This document shows positions 48,691-57,955 of a stretch of 64,000 nt of DNA, in pieces (position 1 is the first letter of the stretch; each line of letters begins with the position of its first letter). Under the pieces are notes generated by a model. It did not search any database. It was not told where the DNA came from and saw nothing but the letters and a program-made list of their open reading frames with translations. Made by a program: the position numbers and the translations under genes. Origin of the DNA: Dyella sp. RRB7 (GTDB lineage Bacteria; Pseudomonadota; Gammaproteobacteria; Xanthomonadales; Rhodanobacteraceae). The stretch spans positions 1,178,001-1,242,000 of the forward strand of contig NZ_JAKWJS010000001.1 of NCBI RefSeq assembly GCF_022761115.1, given 5' to 3'.

Positions 48691-50160
48691 TTAATCACCA
48701 CTTTCCTCGTTCCAGGTGCGGCCGTCGCGCTCGATCAGCGCCACCGCCGCACTCGGACCCCAGGTACCGGCCGTGTAGGGACGCGGCTGTTCGCCGCTGG
48801 CGGCCCAGGCGTCAAGAATGGGATCAGCCCAGCGCCATGCCGCCTCCACTTCGTCGCGGCGCATGAACAGCGTGGGATTGCCGCGCACCACGTCGAGCAA
48901 CAGGCGCTCGTAGGCATCGGGCTGCTGCACGCCGAACGCTTCGGCGAAACTCATGTCCAGCGGCACGTGGCGCAGGCGCAGGCCGCCAGGGCCCGGGTGC
49001 TTGATGGTGAGCCACAGCTTGATGTCCTCGTCCGGCTGCAGGCGCAGCACCAGGCGGTTCTGCGCCAGCACGCCCGCCGAGGCGTCGAAGATGGAATGCG
49101 GCACGGCCTTGAACACCACCGCGATCTCGGACACGCGCTCCGGCAGGCGCTTGCCCGTGCGCAGGTAGAACGGCACGCCGGCCCAGCGCCAGTTGGCGAT
49201 CTCGGCCTTCAAGGCCACGAAGGTCTCGGTATTGGACTTGCCGCCGGCGAGTTCTTCCAGATAACCCGGCACGCTCTGGCCTTCGGCAGCGCCGGCGCGG
49301 TACTGGCCGCGCACGGTCATCTGCGCGGCATTGCTTTCGTCGATGGGCTTGAGCGAACGCAGCACCTTGAGCTTCTCGTCGCGCACCGCATCGGGCTGCA
49401 GCGAGGAGGGCGGCTCCATCGCCACCATGCACAGCAGCTGCAGGATATGGTTCTGCACCATGTCGCGCAGGGCGCCGGCGTGGTCGTAATAGCCCGCGCG
49501 CTGGCCCACGCCCAGCGTTTCGGCCACGGTGATCTGCACGTGGTCGATATGCTCGGCATTCCACAGCGGCTCGAACAGCGCATTGCCGAAGCGCAATGCC
49601 AGCAGGTTCTGCACCGTTTCCTTGCCGAGGTAATGGTCGATGCGGAAGGTCTGCGATTCGTCGAAGACGCGACCCACCGCATCGTTGATCCGGTTGGCGC
49701 TGGCCAGGTCGCGGCCGATCGGCTTCTCCAGCACCACCCGCGCCTTGCCCTGGTTGAGCCCGTGCCCGCCGAGGCGATCGCAGATGTCGACGAACAATTC
49801 GGGCGAGGTGGAGAGATAGAACACGCGGACGTGGTCGGGCTGCTCGCCGATCAGCTTGGCGAATTCGTCCCAGCCTTCGTCCTTGCGCGCGTCGAGCGAG
49901 CGATAGGCCACCTGGCGCAGGAAGGCATCGATCCTGGCCGCATCGCCGCCGCCTTCCAGCAACGCCTTGCGCAACATGGCGCGGTAGCCGTCGTCATCCA
50001 GCCCTTCGCGGGCGATGCCGATGATGCGGCTGGCCTCGGGAATCTGTCCGTCGATGAAGCGGTGGTACAGGGCGGGCAGCAGCTTGCGTACGGCGAGGTC
50101 GCCGGTTCCGCCGAAGATCACCAGGTCGAAGGGCTCGACCGGCTGGGGAGAAGCAATCAC
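48691..50160 (-). CDS. zwf: Glucose-6-phosphate 1-dehydrogenase
   Basis: Oxidises glucose-6-phosphate to 6-phosphogluconolactone with NADP. From the GTG at 50160 the protein has 489 residues (E. coli 491). FDLVIFGGTGDLA is the coenzyme-binding loop, EKPIG (145-149) a coenzyme-pocket motif, and RIDHYLGKE (173-181) contains the catalytic His. An ATG at 50205 is an alternative, but the GTG is preferred: GAGGTGA, almost the full anti-16S complement, lies 5 nt upstream, and the ATG lies inside a palindrome that looks like an operator. First gene of the operon, divergent from gntR. Confidence 0.96.
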   Translation of the reverse strand: MIASPQPVEPFDLVIFGGTGDLAVRKLLPALYHRFIDGQIPEASRIIGIAREGLDDDGYRAMLRKALLEGGGDAARIDAFLRQVAYRSLDARKDEGWDEFAKLIGEQPDHVRVFYLSTSPELFVDICDRLGGHGLNQGKARVVLEKPIGRDLASANRINDAVGRVFDESQTFRIDHYLGKETVQNLLALRFGNALFEPLWNAEHIDHVQITVAETLGVGQRAGYYDHAGALRDMVQNHILQLLCMVAMEPPSSLQPDAVRDEKLKVLRSLKPIDESNAAQMTVRGQYRAGAAEGQSVPGYLEELAGGKSNTETFVALKAEIANWRWAGVPFYLRTGKRLPERVSEIAVVFKAVPHSIFDASAGVLAQNRLVLRLQPDEDIKLWLTIKHPGPGGLRLRHVPLDMSFAEAFGVQQPDAYERLLLDVVRGNPTLFMRRDEVEAAWRWADPILDAWAASGEQPRPYTAGTWGPSAAVALIERDGRTWNEESGD

Positions 50161-50192
50161 TTCAGTCACCTCAAGGCGATGCGGGGAGTGAC

Positions 50193-50212
50193 ACGTGGCA
50201 TGCATACCACGT
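50193..50212. promoter_or_regulatory. 20-bp near-perfect palindrome, candidate operator for zwf
   Basis: ACGTGGCATGCATACCACGT is palindromic except for one symmetrical pair. It contains TGGCA/TACCA half-sites and lies 33 bases before the preferred zwf start, as expected for a dimeric GntR-type regulator. Binding is inferred. Confidence 0.5.
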
Positions 50213-50229
50213 GCAATGCCTGTTGATCG

Positions 50230-50256
50230 TACCAGTGACATACCAGACAACACCAG
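50230..50256. promoter_or_regulatory. TACCA/TACCA/CACCA direct half-site array
   Basis: Three 5-base half-sites in direct orientation begin at 50230, 50241 and 50251, about one helical turn apart. With the nearby palindrome and the sites at 50310 and 50345 they form a dense TGGTA/TACCA cluster in the zwf-gntR gap. Confidence 0.4.
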
Positions 50257-50309
50257 TTCCCCGGAGCCTCTTCGGCAAGCCGCCTGGCACATGGATTGGC
50301 GCGTGAAAT

Positions 50310-50317
50310 TGGTACCA
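50310..50317. promoter_or_regulatory. TGGTACCA perfect palindrome
   Basis: An 8-bp palindrome built of two TGGTA/TACCA half-sites in the middle of the divergent region. Possible regulator contact site. Confidence 0.3.
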
Positions 50318-50344
50318 CCGAAAAATCGCGCCAGAACGCCCGAT

Positions 50345-50370
50345 TGCCAGACTGGTATGGTCATTGGTAT
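50345..50370. promoter_or_regulatory. TGCCA-TGGTA-TGGTA sites just before gntR
   Basis: TGCCA (50345), TGGTA (50353) and TGGTA (50365) lie 10-35 bases before the gntR start codon, a position suited to autoregulation. Confidence 0.4.
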
Positions 50371-50379
50371 CTTTCTCGT

Positions 50380-51132
50380 ATGGAAACCGCCCTCGTCAAC
50401 GAATACCGCCGGCTCAGCCGCGACCCGGCCACCAGCCAGCCATTGGCCTATCTGCGCCTGCGCCGGGCGATCCGCAACGTGGTCGAGCACCGCGATATCG
50501 AACCGGGCCAGGCGCTGCCGAGCGAGCGCGATCTCTCGCGCCTGTTGCAGCTGTCGCGGGTAACCGTGCGCAAGGCCATCGCCGGCCTGGTCGAGGAGGG
50601 CTTGCTCAACCAGCGCCATGGTGCGGGCACCTTCGTGGCCGAGCGCATCATCAAGCCGATGTCGCGGCTCACCAGCTTTACCGAGGACCTGCGCGCGCGC
50701 GGCCTCAATCCGCGCTCGGAATTCTTCGAGCGTGGCGTGGGCGAGGTGACCCCGGAAGAATCGATGGCGCTCAACCTCTCGCCCGGCGTGCTGGTTGCCC
50801 GCCTGCACCGTGTGCGCTACGCCAAGGACGAACCGCTGGCGATCGAACGCAGCGTGGTGCCAGCCAGCATCCTGCCCGACCCGCTGGTGGTGCACGATTC
50901 GCTGTACGAGGTGCTGGAACAGCTGGGCAGTCGTCCACGCCGCGCATTGCAGCGCCTGCGCGCGGTATCGCTGGGTGCGCAGCAGGCGCGTCTGCTGCAC
51001 GTGCCGGTGGGTAGCGCGGGGCTCAATATCGAGCGGCGCAGTTTTCTCGATGATGGCCGCGTGGTGGAGTTCACGACTTCGTGGTATCGCGGCGATATCT
51101 ACGATTTTGTGGCTGAGTTGCAGACTGATTGA
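50380..51132 (+). CDS. GntR-family (HutC/UTRA) transcriptional regulator
   Basis: A 250-residue regulator. The N-terminal winged helix (about 15-85) has LPSERDLSRLLQLSRVTVRKAI as its recognition helix region (split here: LPSERDLSRLLQLSR, then VTVRKAI) and GAGTFVAERI. The C-terminal UTRA ligand-binding domain (about 100-245) contains LTSFTEDLRARGLNPRS and VHDSLYEVLEQLG. UTRA regulators usually bind a sugar phosphate. It is divergent from zwf and so probably controls the Entner-Doudoroff operon; the effector is unknown. The ATG at 50380 is preferred to the frame's earlier start at 50296, which lies in the operator region. Confidence 0.9.
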   Translation: METALVNEYRRLSRDPATSQPLAYLRLRRAIRNVVEHRDIEPGQALPSERDLSRLLQLSRVTVRKAIAGLVEEGLLNQRHGAGTFVAERIIKPMSRLTSFTEDLRARGLNPRSEFFERGVGEVTPEESMALNLSPGVLVARLHRVRYAKDEPLAIERSVVPASILPDPLVVHDSLYEVLEQLGSRPRRALQRLRAVSLGAQQARLLHVPVGSAGLNIERRSFLDDGRVVEFTTSWYRGDIYDFVAELQTD

Positions 51133-51265
51133 TCGTCTTGGTTCTTTAGTTTGCTGGGGCTTTTTGCATTCACCCAACGTGATCGCCAGGGTGCCGCCAA
51201 CGCAAGGATGACGACCAGAGAACGGGCACCAGTCACCCCGACGACACCTTCCACCACCGACTTAC

Positions 51266-51300
51266 GGCACATTCGCCGGCCCCCATTTGCGTGCATAAAG
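51266..51300 (+). promoter_or_regulatory. Conserved block upstream of the first RND permease
   Basis: GGCACATTCGCC, ten bases, then TGCGTGCATAAAG. The same two blocks recur before the second permease. The position (82 bases before the GTG) suits a promoter with CATAAA as -10, or a regulator site. Confidence 0.5.
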
Positions 51301-51382
51301 ACTGCGGCTGGCGCACGCCTCCATCGCGCGCCATCAACGACGGCGCGACAGGGGCGCGCCAACACCAAGGGTCGGGACACCC

Positions 51383-54300
51383 GTGAACCTGTTCGCGCCA
51401 CTGATACGCCGTCCGATCGGCACCTCGCTGCTGGCGTTGGGCCTCGCCCTGGCCGGCCTGTGGGCCTACCTGCTGCTGGGGGTGGCGGCACTGCCCACGC
51501 TCGAATTCCCCGGCATGGTGGTGTACGTGGAAGTGCCCGGCGCCAATGCGCAGACCATGGCGTCGACCGTGGCCGCGCCACTGGAACGGCACCTGGGCCG
51601 CATTCCCGGCATCAAGGAGATGCATTCGGAAAGCAACGACGGCTCCACTTCGATCCAGTTGCTGTTCAACTTCGGCAATTCCACCGACAAGCTGTCCCGC
51701 GATGTGCAGGCGGCGATCAATGCCAGCATGGAAGACCTGCCGTCGAGCATGACGGTGCCGCCGCGCTACTTCAAATTCAATACGGCCAATATTCCGGTGC
51801 TGCTGCTCTCGCTCACCTCCGAGACGGTACCGCCGGACAGGCTCTACGACCTGGCCGATACGCTGATCAACCCCGCGCTGGCGCAGATTCCCGGCGTGGC
51901 CCAGGTGCGCGTGATCGGCGGACGGCCGCGCGCCGTGCGCGTGGAGCTCAACACCGCCGCGCTCGCCGCCAAGCAACTTACTTCCAACGATGTGGCCAAC
52001 GTCTTGCGCGCCGCCAACGTGACTTCGCCGCAGGGCACGCTCAGCGACGGCAGCTCGCAGATGACGGTGACCGCCAACGACTCGCTGCATGACCCGCAGG
52101 AGTTCGCCAACCTGTTGATCGCCATGCGCAATGGCGCGCCGGTACGGCTTTCCGATGTGGCCAGGGTCACCAGTGGCCAGCAGGACGAATTTCAGGCGGC
52201 CTGGTTCAACAACCATCGCTCGGTGGCCATCCGCATCAGCAAGCGTCCCGAGGCCAATGCGGTGGCGACCGCCGATGCGGTGCGCGCAAAGCTGCCGCAG
52301 ATGCGCGCCTGGCTGCCGGCCGACCTGCAGATCACGCCCATCTTCGACCTCACCCAGACCACCAAGTCGGCGCTGCATGAAGTGCAGGTGGCGCTGATGC
52401 TGAGCGTGGTGATGGTGGCGGTGGTGATGCTGGTGTTCCTGCGCCGCATAGGCCCCACCCTGATCGCCATGCTGAGCGTGCCGCTGTCGCTGGCCGGCGC
52501 GTTCGCCGTGATGTGGTCGCTGGGCTATACGCTCAACACCTTGTCGCTGATCGCGCTGGTGCTGTGCATCGGTTTCGTGGTGGACGACGCCATCGTGGTG
52601 ATCGAGAACATCGTGCGCCACATGGAGCACGGCGCGCCGCCGCTGGAGGCCTCGCTGGTGGGCGTCAACGAGATCGGCTTTACGGTGGTGTCGATCACGC
52701 TGTCGCTGATCGCGGTGTTCGCGCCGCTGCTGTTCGGCAACAATGAGTTCACCAATTTGCTGCGCGAGTTCTCGGTGACACTGGCCTCGGCGGTGGTGAT
52801 TTCAGCCATCGTTTCGCTCACGCTGACGCCCGCGCTATGCGGTCGCTACCTGACCCTGGCCAACGCGGGCGGGCGCGAGCCGAACCGGCTGGAGCGGGCG
52901 CTGGAACGCTTCGATCGATCCCTGCACCGCGTGTACGAACGCGCGCTGGACTGGGCCATGCATCATCGCCGCCTGATGCGCTGGCAGCCGCTGATCCTGC
53001 TTACGCTCACCTTCGGCATGGCCACGCTGGTGGTGAAGTTGTATGGGTTCAACTTCATGCCGCCGGAGGACATCGGCATGATCCAGGGCGATGTGCGCGC
53101 CGATGCCAACATCTCGCCCACGCTGATGGCCGAGCGCGCCAAGCGCGCCGGCGCTCTCATGCTGCAGGACCCGGCGGTGCTCGATGTCACCACCTTCCTC
53201 GGCAGCGACAACGCGGGCGGCGCGGTGGGCAACCAGGCCACCATGTTCGTGGATCTCAAGCCGCGCGGGCATGGCCCGGGCCAGCGGCCGGATGCCGTCA
53301 AGGACGTGATCGCGCGGCTGAACAAGGCGTACGAGAAACTGCCCGAGCTGCGCGTGTCGCTCAATTCCATCGGCTTCTTCAACGACAACAGCGACAGCAA
53401 TCGCGGCAGCCAGAGCTTCCAGCTGATCAGCAGCGACAATGTCGACCTGCAGCCGTGGGCGCTTAAAGTCACCCAGCTGCTGCGACAGCACAAGGAGTTC
53501 CGCGACGTCAGCAGCGACTACGACAGCGTCGACAAGCAGCAACTGCTGAAGGTGGACCGCGCGGCCGCCAGTCGCCTGCAGGTGAACATGGGCCTGATCG
53601 ATTCGGCGCTGTACAACGCATTCGGCCAGAACCAGGTGTCGATCATCTATTCGGACATCAACCAGTACTGGGTGGTGCTGACCTCGACCGCCGCGCTCAC
53701 GCTGAACTCGGCCACCCTGCTCAACACCTATGTGCGCAGCAACAGCGGCAGCATGGTGCCGTTGTCGGCGGTGGCGCATATCGAGCCGCAGGTGTCGCCC
53801 TCGCTGGTGATCCACACCAACCAGCTGGAAGCGACGCAGATCTACTACAACACCGAGCATGATTTCCCGCAGGACAAGGCCAATGCGCTGATCGCGCAGA
53901 TCGTCGCCGATGCACGGCTGCCGGCCGGCGTGCAGCTCGGTTATTCGGGCGCCGCCAAGAACCTGGAGGAAACCCGCTCCAACGCCAACGTGCTGCTGAT
54001 CGGCTCGATCCTGGCCATGTATATCGTGCTGGGCATCCTGTACGAGAGCCTGGGCCATCCGTTGACCATCCTCTCCACCCTGCCGGCGGCGGGTGCGGGC
54101 GCCTTCCTGGCCATGCTGGCCACCGGCATGTCGCTGTCGTTGATGGCGATCATCGCGATCCTGATGCTGATCGGCATCGTGAAGAAAAACGCGATCCTGA
54201 TGGTGGACTTCGCCCTGGTGGCCCAGCGCGAACGCGGCCTGTCGGCGCCCGACGCCATCCGCGAGGCCGCCCTGGTGCGCTTTCGCCCGATAACCATGAC

Positions 54301-54532
54301 CACCCTGGTGGCGATGGGCGCGGCGTTGCCGCTGGCGATCGGCTTTGGCGTCGGCTCGGAGATGCGCCAGCCGCTGGGCGTGGCCATCGTCGGCGGCCTG
54401 CTGGTCTCGCAGCTGCTGACGCTGCTGAGCACGCCGGCGATCTATCTGTGGAACTACGACCGCAAGCTGCGCAAGGCGGCGCGCCGGGAACGGCGGGCGG
54501 CCAAGCGGGCCTTGAAGGCGCAGACGGCCTAG
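51383..54532 (+). CDS. RND efflux permease, MdtB/MdtC type (first copy)
   Basis: A 1049-residue inner-membrane proton-driven efflux pump of the HAE1 class. It has twelve membrane helices and two large periplasmic loops. The proton-relay residues are present: Asp401-Asp402 in GFVVDDAIVV (helix 4) and Lys935 in KKNAILMVDFA (helix 10). The N-terminus MNLFAPLIRRPIGTSLLALG is of the MdtB/MdtC type, whose members work as heterotrimers. The start is a GTG at 51383 with weak upstream pairing. No adaptor gene is adjacent. Residues 881-1049 are identical at DNA level to the second copy. Confidence 0.93.
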   Translation: MNLFAPLIRRPIGTSLLALGLALAGLWAYLLLGVAALPTLEFPGMVVYVEVPGANAQTMASTVAAPLERHLGRIPGIKEMHSESNDGSTSIQLLFNFGNSTDKLSRDVQAAINASMEDLPSSMTVPPRYFKFNTANIPVLLLSLTSETVPPDRLYDLADTLINPALAQIPGVAQVRVIGGRPRAVRVELNTAALAAKQLTSNDVANVLRAANVTSPQGTLSDGSSQMTVTANDSLHDPQEFANLLIAMRNGAPVRLSDVARVTSGQQDEFQAAWFNNHRSVAIRISKRPEANAVATADAVRAKLPQMRAWLPADLQITPIFDLTQTTKSALHEVQVALMLSVVMVAVVMLVFLRRIGPTLIAMLSVPLSLAGAFAVMWSLGYTLNTLSLIALVLCIGFVVDDAIVVIENIVRHMEHGAPPLEASLVGVNEIGFTVVSITLSLIAVFAPLLFGNNEFTNLLREFSVTLASAVVISAIVSLTLTPALCGRYLTLANAGGREPNRLERALERFDRSLHRVYERALDWAMHHRRLMRWQPLILLTLTFGMATLVVKLYGFNFMPPEDIGMIQGDVRADANISPTLMAERAKRAGALMLQDPAVLDVTTFLGSDNAGGAVGNQATMFVDLKPRGHGPGQRPDAVKDVIARLNKAYEKLPELRVSLNSIGFFNDNSDSNRGSQSFQLISSDNVDLQPWALKVTQLLRQHKEFRDVSSDYDSVDKQQLLKVDRAAASRLQVNMGLIDSALYNAFGQNQVSIIYSDINQYWVVLTSTAALTLNSATLLNTYVRSNSGSMVPLSAVAHIEPQVSPSLVIHTNQLEATQIYYNTEHDFPQDKANALIAQIVADARLPAGVQLGYSGAAKNLEETRSNANVLLIGSILAMYIVLGILYESLGHPLTILSTLPAAGAGAFLAMLATGMSLSLMAIIAILMLIGIVKKNAILMVDFALVAQRERGLSAPDAIREAALVRFRPITMTTLVAMGAALPLAIGFGVGSEMRQPLGVAIVGGLLVSQLLTLLSTPAIYLWNYDRKLRKAARRERRAAKRALKAQTA

Positions 54533-54546
54533 ATCACGCCTTGCCG
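54023..54546 (+). repeat. 524-bp perfect direct repeat, copy 1
   Basis: Base-for-base identical to 57446-57969 (offset 3423). It covers the last 169 codons, the stop codon and 14 bases beyond it of the first permease gene. Sequence diverges immediately outside both ends. Confidence 0.97.
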
Positions 54547-54656
54547 TTCCCCTCCAGGGCACCCCAACGTAAGCGCTCCGTCAGCTTGTCGCGCACAGGG
54601 CGCGCTCCTGCCGGCGGGCTCTGGGAGCCCCTGTCTTTCGGCACGGACGGACTTCA

Positions 54657-54692
54657 GGCACATTCGCCTGTCACCTCACTGCGTGCATAAAG
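54657..54692 (+). promoter_or_regulatory. Conserved block upstream of the second RND permease
   Basis: GGCACATTCGCC, eleven bases, then TGCGTGCATAAAG, matching the block at 51266-51300 with one extra spacer base. It lies 113 bases before the GTG start. Surrounding sequence is not similar, so selection for function is plausible. Confidence 0.5.
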
Positions 54693-54805
54693 TGCCCATG
54701 ACTGCGCTCTTCGCCCGCCTTGCGCGTGAACGCGCGCCCCTGACGCCTCCCGGCCGCTACCATGGCGAGCGGCGTGCGCAGCCCTTTTTCGGTATGGAAA
54801 CCTGA

Positions 54806-57800
54806 GTGAACATTTTTGCTCCCCTGATCCGCCGTCCCGTGGGCACCTCGCTGCTGGCAGTGGGGTTGTTGCTGGCCGGCCTGTTTGCCTACCGCCTGTT
54901 GGGCGTGGCGGCGCTGCCGTCGCTGGAATTCCCCGGCGTATACGTCACCGCGTCGATGCCGGGTGCCAGCGCGCAGACCATGGCATCGACCGTGCTCGCC
55001 CCGCTGGAGCGCCACCTGGGCCGCATCCCCGGCATCGACGACATGTACGGCAATGCCAGCGAGGGTTCGGCGTCGGTCCAGATCCGCTTCACCTTCGATC
55101 GCACGGCGGACCAGGCCGCACGCGACGTGCAGGCCGCCATCAACGCGGCCCAGGCCGATTTGCCGGCGATGCCCAGCCCGCCGCAGTATTTCAAGTTCGA
55201 TACCTCGCAGATCCCGATCCTGCTGGTGTCGCTTACCTCCACCGGCTTGCCGCCGGACAAGCTGTACGACCTCACCGATACCCTGCTGAAGCCCGCGGTG
55301 TCGCAGATACCGGGCGTGGCCCAGGTACAGGTCTTCGGCGGTACGCCCCATGCGGTGCGCGTGGAGCTGGACGTCAACGCGCTGGCCGCCAAGGGCCTGA
55401 CCGCGAACGACGTCAGCAACGCGCTGATCGCCGCCAACGTCACCTCGCCGCAGGGCATCCTGAGCGACGGTCGTTCGCAGATGACGGTGACCGCCAACGA
55501 CGGCCTGCGCGACGCCGCCGATTTCGCCAAGCTGCTGGTCGCCGTGCGCAATGGCGCGCCGGTGCGCCTGTCGGACGTGGCCCGGGTCACCAGTGGCCAG
55601 CAGGACATCTACCAGGGTGCCTGGTTCAACGACCAGACCACGGTGGCGATGCAGATCAGCAAGCGCCCGGAAGCGAACGCCGTGGCCACCGTGGAAGAGA
55701 TCCGCCGGCGCCTGCCGGAGTTCCGCCAGTGGATGCCGGCGGACGTGCAGATCACGCCCATCTTCGACCTCACCCAGACCACCAAGTCGGCGCTGCACGA
55801 GGTACAGGTGGCGCTGCTGATCAGCATCGTGATGGTGGTGCTGGTGATGCTGGTGTTCCTGCGCAGGATGCGCCCCACCCTGATCGCCACGCTGAGCGTG
55901 CCGCTGTCGCTGGCCGGCGCCTTCGTGGCGATGCTGGCGCTGGGCTACACGCTCAACACGCTGTCGCTGGTGGCGCTGGTGCTGTGCATCGGCTTCGTGG
56001 TGGACGACGCCATCGTGGTGATCGAGAACATCGTGCGCCACATGGAGCATGGCGAGCCGCCGCTGCAGGCCGCGCTGATGGGCGTGCGCGAGATCGGCTT
56101 CACGGTGGTATCGATCACGCTGTCGCTGGTGGCGGTGTTCGCGCCGCTGCTGTTCGGCAACAACATGCTGATCATGCTGCTGCGCGAGTTCTCGGTGACG
56201 CTGGCGGTGGCGGTGGTGATCTCCGCCATCGTCTCGCTGACCCTCACCCCCGCGCTGTGCGGCAAGTTCCTCAAGCATGAGGCGCCGGGCGAGCACGTGC
56301 CCGGCCGCATGGAACTGGCGCTGGAGCGTTTCGACAAAGGCTTTCAACGCGCATACGAGCGTGCGCTGGACTGGGCCATGCGCCATCGCCGCCTGATGCG
56401 CTGGCAGCCGATCATCCTGCTGCTGCTGACGTTCGGGCTGGGCGCGGCAGTGGTGGCGACCGCCGGCGGCAACTTCATGCCCGAGGAGGATATCGGCATG
56501 ATCCAGGGCGACATCCGCGCCGATGCCAATATCTCGCCCACGCTGATGGCGGCGCGTGCGCAGCGCGCGGCGGCGATCATGAAGGCCGACCCCGCCGTGC
56601 TCGATGTGCTCACCACCCTGGGCAGCAACGACGGCAACGGCGCGGTGGGCAACGCGGGCAGCATGTTCGTCGACCTCAAGCCGTTGGGCAAAGGGCCCAA
56701 CGACCGCCACGACAGCGCCAAGGTGGTGATGGACCGCCTGGCCAAGCAGTACGACGTGCTGCCCGACATCAAGGTATCGCTGAGCCTGGTGCAGTTCCTC
56801 GGCGGCGGCGGCAGCGGCGACAAGGGTGGCCAGTACGAGTTCCAGCTGATCGGCACCAATGGCGAAGACCTGCAGCCGTGGACGCTCAAGATGGTGCAGC
56901 AGCTGCGCAAGATGAAGGAGCTGCGCGACGTCGGCAGCAATTTCGACCTGGTGGGCAAGCAGCAGTTGCTGAAGGTGGACCGCGAGGCCGCCAGCCGCAT
57001 GAAGGTGAGCATGGGCGATGTCGATACCGCGCTGTTCAACTCGTTCGGCCAGCGCCAGGTGTCGGTGATCTATTCGGACATCAACCAGTACTGGGTGGTG
57101 CTGACCTCCAGCGCCGCCACCTCGCTGAGTCCCGAGTCGCTGCTCAACGTGCGCGTGCGCAGCGCTGGCGGCGAGATGATTCCGCTGTCGGCGCTGGCGC
57201 ATCTGGAGCCGAACATGAGCCCGATGCGCATTCGCCACCACAACCAGCTCGAAGCCTCCACCATCAACTACAACCTGGCCACCGGCGTGACCCAGGATGT
57301 CGGCGTGAAGCTGGTGGAAAACGCCGCCATCGGCGTGGGCCTGCCGGCGGGCGTGCATGTGGAGTTCACCGGGCAGAACGAACGCCTGCAGCAAGCCAAG
57401 TCCAACGGCATGGTGCTGCTGATCGGCGCCGTCGTGGCCATGTACATCGTGCTGGGCATCCTGTACGAGAGCCTGGGCCATCCGTTGACCATCCTCTCCA
57501 CCCTGCCGGCGGCGGGTGCGGGCGCCTTCCTGGCCATGCTGGCCACCGGCATGTCGCTGTCGTTGATGGCGATCATCGCGATCCTGATGCTGATCGGCAT
57601 CGTGAAGAAAAACGCGATCCTGATGGTGGACTTCGCCCTGGTGGCCCAGCGCGAACGCGGCCTGTCGGCGCCCGACGCCATCCGCGAGGCCGCCCTGGTG
57701 CGCTTTCGCCCGATAACCATGACCACCCTGGTGGCGATGGGCGCGGCGTTGCCGCTGGCGATCGGCTTTGGCGTCGGCTCGGAGATGCGCCAGCCGCTGG

Positions 57801-57955
57801 GCGTGGCCATCGTCGGCGGCCTGCTGGTCTCGCAGCTGCTGACGCTGCTGAGCACGCCGGCGATCTATCTGTGGAACTACGACCGCAAGCTGCGCAAGGC
57901 GGCGCGCCGGGAACGGCGGGCGGCCAAGCGGGCCTTGAAGGCGCAGACGGCCTAG
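54806..57955 (+). CDS. RND efflux permease, MdtB/MdtC type (second copy)
   Basis: A 1049-residue RND permease, the same length as the gene before it, with Asp401-Asp402 and Lys935 of the proton relay conserved. The N-terminal half differs markedly, especially in the substrate-binding periplasmic loops (for example TASMPGASAQTMASTVLAP and YFKFDTSQIPILLVSLTS), while the last 169 residues are identical. It begins with GTG at 54806. With the first permease it probably forms a heteromeric pump, but the periplasmic adaptor and outer-membrane channel genes are not in the window. Confidence 0.93.
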   Translation: MNIFAPLIRRPVGTSLLAVGLLLAGLFAYRLLGVAALPSLEFPGVYVTASMPGASAQTMASTVLAPLERHLGRIPGIDDMYGNASEGSASVQIRFTFDRTADQAARDVQAAINAAQADLPAMPSPPQYFKFDTSQIPILLVSLTSTGLPPDKLYDLTDTLLKPAVSQIPGVAQVQVFGGTPHAVRVELDVNALAAKGLTANDVSNALIAANVTSPQGILSDGRSQMTVTANDGLRDAADFAKLLVAVRNGAPVRLSDVARVTSGQQDIYQGAWFNDQTTVAMQISKRPEANAVATVEEIRRRLPEFRQWMPADVQITPIFDLTQTTKSALHEVQVALLISIVMVVLVMLVFLRRMRPTLIATLSVPLSLAGAFVAMLALGYTLNTLSLVALVLCIGFVVDDAIVVIENIVRHMEHGEPPLQAALMGVREIGFTVVSITLSLVAVFAPLLFGNNMLIMLLREFSVTLAVAVVISAIVSLTLTPALCGKFLKHEAPGEHVPGRMELALERFDKGFQRAYERALDWAMRHRRLMRWQPIILLLLTFGLGAAVVATAGGNFMPEEDIGMIQGDIRADANISPTLMAARAQRAAAIMKADPAVLDVLTTLGSNDGNGAVGNAGSMFVDLKPLGKGPNDRHDSAKVVMDRLAKQYDVLPDIKVSLSLVQFLGGGGSGDKGGQYEFQLIGTNGEDLQPWTLKMVQQLRKMKELRDVGSNFDLVGKQQLLKVDREAASRMKVSMGDVDTALFNSFGQRQVSVIYSDINQYWVVLTSSAATSLSPESLLNVRVRSAGGEMIPLSALAHLEPNMSPMRIRHHNQLEASTINYNLATGVTQDVGVKLVENAAIGVGLPAGVHVEFTGQNERLQQAKSNGMVLLIGAVVAMYIVLGILYESLGHPLTILSTLPAAGAGAFLAMLATGMSLSLMAIIAILMLIGIVKKNAILMVDFALVAQRERGLSAPDAIREAALVRFRPITMTTLVAMGAALPLAIGFGVGSEMRQPLGVAIVGGLLVSQLLTLLSTPAIYLWNYDRKLRKAARRERRAAKRALKAQTA

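Noticed and set aside
54671-57481. 936-codon antisense open frame over the second RND gene
   Set aside because: His/Gln/Arg-rich nonsense product with no domain; the sense frame is a clear permease.
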